From: Oscillospiraceae bacterium
GTDB lineage: Bacteria; Bacillota; Clostridia; Saccharofermentanales; Saccharofermentanaceae
DNA length: 9,443 nt
Assembly: GCA_902795955.1 (NCBI GenBank)
Contig: CADBNJ010000291.1
Location: forward strand, 1 to 9,443
Direction: 5' to 3'
Shown in pieces: positions 6,711 to 9,443 of this stretch. Below the pieces are notes generated by a model that saw only the letters and a list, made by a program, of their open reading frames with translations, ran no database searches and was not told where the DNA came from. The translations under genes and the position numbers were made by a program. How positions within the stretch are numbered: the first letter of the stretch is position 1; each line of letters begins with the position of its first letter.

Positions 6711-7229
6711 ATGGCGGTTGATACTTCTGAAGTGATGATCACTGAAGAGCAGATCGGTAAGATGCTCGAAGATGTCTCTTCGCGCATTAACCGTGATTAC
6801 GAAGGCAAAGAGCTTATCGTCATCGGGATCCTGACGGGAGCTTACATATTTACGGCAGATCTGACAAGACGCCTTAACATGACGGTCAATGTTGATTTTA
6901 TGCAGGTATCAAGCTATGTCGGCACTGAGTCGACTGGCGAGCTTAAGATCAGGAAGGACCTGACAGTTGACGTTAACGGTAAGGACGTTCTCGTAGTCGA
7001 GGATATAATCGATACGGGACGCACTCTGGAACTGCTGAAGAGAGTTCTTTATGAGAGAGGGGCAAAGTCAGTGAAGCTCTGTGCGGCTTTCGATAAGCCC
7101 GACAGGAGAGTCAATGACCTGGTGCCGGATTATTGCGGCATCGTTATTCCCGACGAGTTCATCGTCGGATACGGACTGGACCTCGACGGAAGGTTCAGGA
7201 ACTACAAAGACGTAAGGATTGTGAGGTAG
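6711..7229 (+). CDS. hpt: Hypoxanthine phosphoribosyltransferase
   Basis: Hpt transfers phosphoribose from PRPP to hypoxanthine (and usually guanine), giving IMP or GMP in cytoplasmic purine salvage. With the ATG at 6711 the protein has 172 residues, the usual bacterial size. The PRPP-binding motif VLVVEDIIDTGRTL is at 93-106 with the acidic pair Glu97-Asp98. FDKPDRR is at 117-123 (the base-contacting Lys region), and IPDEFIVGYGLD (136-147) is the conserved C-terminal block. The pyrophosphate loop reads LTG (41-43) where LKG is common. The gene begins 4 nt after tilS and ends 3 nt before ftsH; tilS-hpt-ftsH is a classic Firmicute cluster. The internal tilS promoter may drive it. Confidence 0.96.
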   Translation: MAVDTSEVMITEEQIGKMLEDVSSRINRDYEGKELIVIGILTGAYIFTADLTRRLNMTVNVDFMQVSSYVGTESTGELKIRKDLTVDVNGKDVLVVEDIIDTGRTLELLKRVLYERGAKSVKLCAAFDKPDRRVNDLVPDYCGIVIPDEFIVGYGLDLDGRFRNYKDVRIVR

Positions 7230-7232
7230 CAG

Positions 7233-9176
7233 ATGGCAGAACAACCAGGCAATAACAAAGGCAATGTGTCTTACAGACCGGGGGGCGGATTTATATTCTA
7301 TGCGCTCCTGCTTACTATTTTGGTTGCCTTCTCGGTAATGGTATTCGGTAATAACTATGGCAACAGAGAGTCGACTACTCTCTCGGATGTTATGGGCTTT
7401 ATCAACAGCGACAAGTATGATGTGTCCGACGTCACGGTGAACGGGACGACGGTTACGGTCGTCTACAAGGAGCAGGGCAGCTCGGTCAGCAAGGAGCTGG
7501 TCCAGCAGATCCCTTCCGAGTATGTGGACGATCTCGTCAATAAGCTCGAGACGGCAAAGGTTCAGGGCAAGATCAAGAATTATGACTATACTGAACCTTT
7601 CGATTGGGGAACGCTTATCAATATTGCGTTCTTCGTGGCGACGCTCGTCATAGTAGTCATGGTATTCATGAGCCTGTCGCGAACAGCGAAGGACAGCAAC
7701 AGTGTTTTCAGCTTCGGCAATAACAGGGCGAGACTGTCCAATCCGAACGATATCAAGGTCGGCTTCGGCGATGTGGCAGGTGCCGACGAAGAGAAGGAGG
7801 AGCTTGCGGAAGTCGTTGATTTCCTTAAGTATCCTGCGAAGTATCAGGCGCTCGGAGCCAAGATCCCCAAGGGCGTTCTGCTCTACGGGCCTCCGGGAAC
7901 AGGTAAGACCCTTCTGGCAAGGGCTGTTGCAGGCGAGGCAGGAGTCAAGTTCTTCTATATCTCAGGTTCTGACTTTGTTGAGATGCTCGTAGGTGTAGGT
8001 GCTTCGCGTGTAAGAAGCCTCTTTGCCGATGCCAAGAAGGAAGCTCCCAGCGTTGTATTTATCGATGAGATCGATGCCGTAGGACGTAAGAGAGGCGCAG
8101 GTCTTGGCGGCGGACAGGACGAGAGAGAGCAGACACTGAACCAGATCCTCGTTGAGATGGACGGATTCTCTCCCAATCAGAATGTCATAGTAATCGCCGC
8201 TACCAACCGTGTAGATGTATTGGATCCTGCTCTTCTGAGACCCGGAAGATTCGACAGAAGGATCATGGTCAACATGCCTGATGCCAACGGACGTGAGGAG
8301 ATCCTTAAGATCCACGCACGCAATAAGAAGCTGGCAGATGATGTCGATCTCCATGAGATAGCTTTGTCCACGGTAGGATTTACGGGTGCCGACCTCGAGA
8401 ACCTTCTTAATGAGGCAGCTCTCCTTGCGGCACGTAAGAATCTTGAGAAAGTTACGATGCTCGAGATCACTGATGCGACATTCCGCGTTCAGATGGGTCC
8501 CGAGAAGAAGTCGAAGAAGCTGACCGACAAAGTCAAGAAGCTCACGGCTTATCATGAAGCAGGTCACGCTGTGGTTCTCAAGGCAACATCTGATTTCCAG
8601 AAGGTTGACAGGGTTACGATAATACCTGCCGGCGGTGCAGGCGGATATACGGCATATAAGCCGATCGAGGATACGGATTTCTATACTGAGAAGATGCTCC
8701 TTGACACGATCAAGATGAGTCTCGGCGGAAGAGCCGCAGAAGAGCTGTTCCTCGGTGAGGTCAGCACAGGTGCCGCATCAGATCTGCAGCAGTGCAACCG
8801 CATTGCCAAGAACATGATCAAGAGGTACGGTCTGTCCGAGAAGTTCAGGAATCTCGTGTTCGGTGAGGATAATGACGAGGTATTCCTCGGCTATTCTTTC
8901 GGACAGGTGCAGAGCTACTCAGACAGTACTGCAGCGGCGATCGATGAGGAGATCAAGAACATCATCGATAAGTGCTACGAGGAGACCAAGCAGATCCTCA
9001 AGGATAAGAGTGCGATCGTTAAGGCTCTGGCTGAGAGGCTTATCGAGAAGAATACCGTTGACGGACCTGAATTCGAGAAGATATACGAATCAGGCGGAAC
9101 AGACGGACAGGACGGCGGTCCGGTCCTTGGCGGTGATCTGAACATTACAGGTAATGTAGCACCCGGATTAGTCTGA
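7233..9176 (+). CDS. ftsH: ATP-dependent zinc metalloprotease FtsH
   Basis: FtsH is a membrane-anchored hexamer that unfolds and degrades misassembled membrane proteins and some regulators. Membrane helices lie at about 20-38 and 128-148, flanking an extracytoplasmic domain of about 85 residues. The AAA module has Walker A GPPGTGKT (219-226), Walker B VVFIDEID (274-281), and the second region of homology with TNR (334-336) and RPGRFDRR (346-353). The protease has HEAGH (441-445), and Asp517 in SDLQQ is the likely third zinc ligand. All catalytic residues are present. The pore loop reads EMLVGVG (250-256), with Leu252 where Phe is nearly universal. The Gly/Asp-rich tail after about 630 looks disordered. 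A GAGG in the end of hpt (7223-7226) is the SD. The gene ends in tandem stops, TGA then TAA. Confidence 0.98.
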   Translation: MAEQPGNNKGNVSYRPGGGFIFYALLLTILVAFSVMVFGNNYGNRESTTLSDVMGFINSDKYDVSDVTVNGTTVTVVYKEQGSSVSKELVQQIPSEYVDDLVNKLETAKVQGKIKNYDYTEPFDWGTLINIAFFVATLVIVVMVFMSLSRTAKDSNSVFSFGNNRARLSNPNDIKVGFGDVAGADEEKEELAEVVDFLKYPAKYQALGAKIPKGVLLYGPPGTGKTLLARAVAGEAGVKFFYISGSDFVEMLVGVGASRVRSLFADAKKEAPSVVFIDEIDAVGRKRGAGLGGGQDEREQTLNQILVEMDGFSPNQNVIVIAATNRVDVLDPALLRPGRFDRRIMVNMPDANGREEILKIHARNKKLADDVDLHEIALSTVGFTGADLENLLNEAALLAARKNLEKVTMLEITDATFRVQMGPEKKSKKLTDKVKKLTAYHEAGHAVVLKATSDFQKVDRVTIIPAGGAGGYTAYKPIEDTDFYTEKMLLDTIKMSLGGRAAEELFLGEVSTGAASDLQQCNRIAKNMIKRYGLSEKFRNLVFGEDNDEVFLGYSFGQVQSYSDSTAAAIDEEIKNIIDKCYEETKQILKDKSAIVKALAERLIEKNTVDGPEFEKIYESGGTDGQDGGPVLGGDLNITGNVAPGLV

Positions 9177-9199
9177 TAAGCATTATTAAATGAGATAAC

Positions 9200-9235
9200 A
9201 AAGCCCGTGGAACGTGAGTTCTGCGGGCTTTATTA
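9200..9235 (+). terminator. Terminator after ftsH
   Basis: AAAGCCCG (9200-9207) pairs with CGGGCTTT (9224-9231). An inner GAAC (9210-9213) with GTTC (9218-9221) encloses a GTGA loop, giving a long two-part stem 23 nt after the ftsH stop. The T-tract is short (CTTTATTA), so termination may be incomplete. Confidence 0.8.
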
Positions 9236-9259
9236 CCGGTGAGTCAAGTCTCCCGGGAA

Positions 9260-9311
9260 TACCCGGAGTGACCATCAAACTTGTTTCCGCAAGATTTTAA
9301 TAATAAAAAAT
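9260..9311. repeat. Possible degenerate unit preceding the tandem hairpin array
   Basis: This 52-bp segment begins TACCCGGA, contains TTGTTTCC, and ends in an A-rich run. These match the start, the second stem arm and the linker of the 51-bp units in the same order and almost exact phase. The middle is not similar. It may be a decayed copy or a coincidence. Confidence 0.3.
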
Positions 9312-9443
9312 TACCGGAACAGAGTTACTGCGAGCGCAGAGTAAATGTTCCTGTAAAAAAAATACCGGAACAGAGTTACTGCGAGCGCAGAGTAAACGTT
9401 CCTGTAAAAAATCTACCGGAACAGAATTACTGCGCACGCAGAC
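9312..9443. repeat. Tandem array of 51-bp palindromic repeats (at least 2.6 units, continues past the edge)
   Basis: Units start with TACCGGAACAG at 9312, 9363 and 9414, exactly 51 bp apart; the last is cut by the window. Each holds an outer stem GGAACA with TGTTCC and an inner stem TTA-CTGC with GCAG-(AG)-TAA around a 4-nt loop, then TGTAAAAAA. Units 1 and 2 differ by one base in the stem region plus two linker bases. Unit 3 differs from unit 1 at four of 30 visible positions, all in loops or bulges. Read on the minus strand, each hairpin is followed by GGTA and a T-run, the layout of an intrinsic terminator. It is not CRISPR-like because there are no variable spacers. The function is unknown. 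Confidence 0.85.

Noticed and set aside
7962..8567. 201-residue minus-strand reading frame
   Set aside because: It lies entirely opposite ftsH, whose AAA motifs are intact; no SD or family features are seen.
9236..9300. Second terminator or small RNA after ftsH from CCGGG-AATA-CCCGG (9253-9266) and CTTG-TTTCCG-CAAG
   Set aside because: Both stems are short and the first lacks a T-run; not enough to call a feature.
9312..9443. CRISPR array
   Set aside because: The whole 51-bp unit repeats, including the A-rich linker; there are no unique spacers and no cas genes in the window.

Overview
The window looks like chromosomal core-genome DNA from a Clostridia-class Firmicute. The evidence is the gene order (rpsF-ssb-rpsR, then rplI-dnaB, then tilS-hpt-ftsH), purine-rich Shine-Dalgarno sites, a zinc-type S18, and NatA/NatB-like ABC genes next door. 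GC content looks near 48-50%. I cannot name the species.

Layout. (1) Positions 1-1731, minus strand: an ABC-2 type permease followed by its ATPase, overlapping by 41 nt; the ATPase runs off the left edge. (2) Positions 1732-2019: a divergent promoter region with a strong extended -10 promoter facing right and a roughly 140-nt structured leader. That leader is a candidate S6:S18 autoregulatory element. (3) Positions 2020-3095: rpsF, ssb and rpsR, ended by an intrinsic terminator at 3143-3182. (4) Positions 3208-9176: rplI, dnaB, tilS, hpt and ftsH, joined by gaps of only 3-4 nt, closed by a tandem stop and a hairpin at 9200-9235. A near-consensus promoter inside tilS (6378-6406) could transcribe hpt and ftsH separately. 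(5) Positions 9236-9443: non-coding, ending in a tandem 51-bp palindromic repeat array that continues past the right edge.

The genes join ribosome assembly (S6, S18, L9), replication (SSB, DnaB), decoding accuracy (TilS), purine salvage (Hpt) and membrane proteolysis (FtsH). This is housekeeping DNA and I see no phage, transposon, defence or CRISPR system. The least explained feature is the tandem hairpin array at the right end: substitutions fall almost entirely in loops, and each unit has the layout of an intrinsic terminator on the minus strand. Other points worth attention are the internal tilS promoter with an upstream inverted repeat, the rpsF leader, and atypical sequence details in FtsH (pore loop), SSB (C-terminal tip), DnaB (long acidic tail) and Hpt (pyrophosphate loop).
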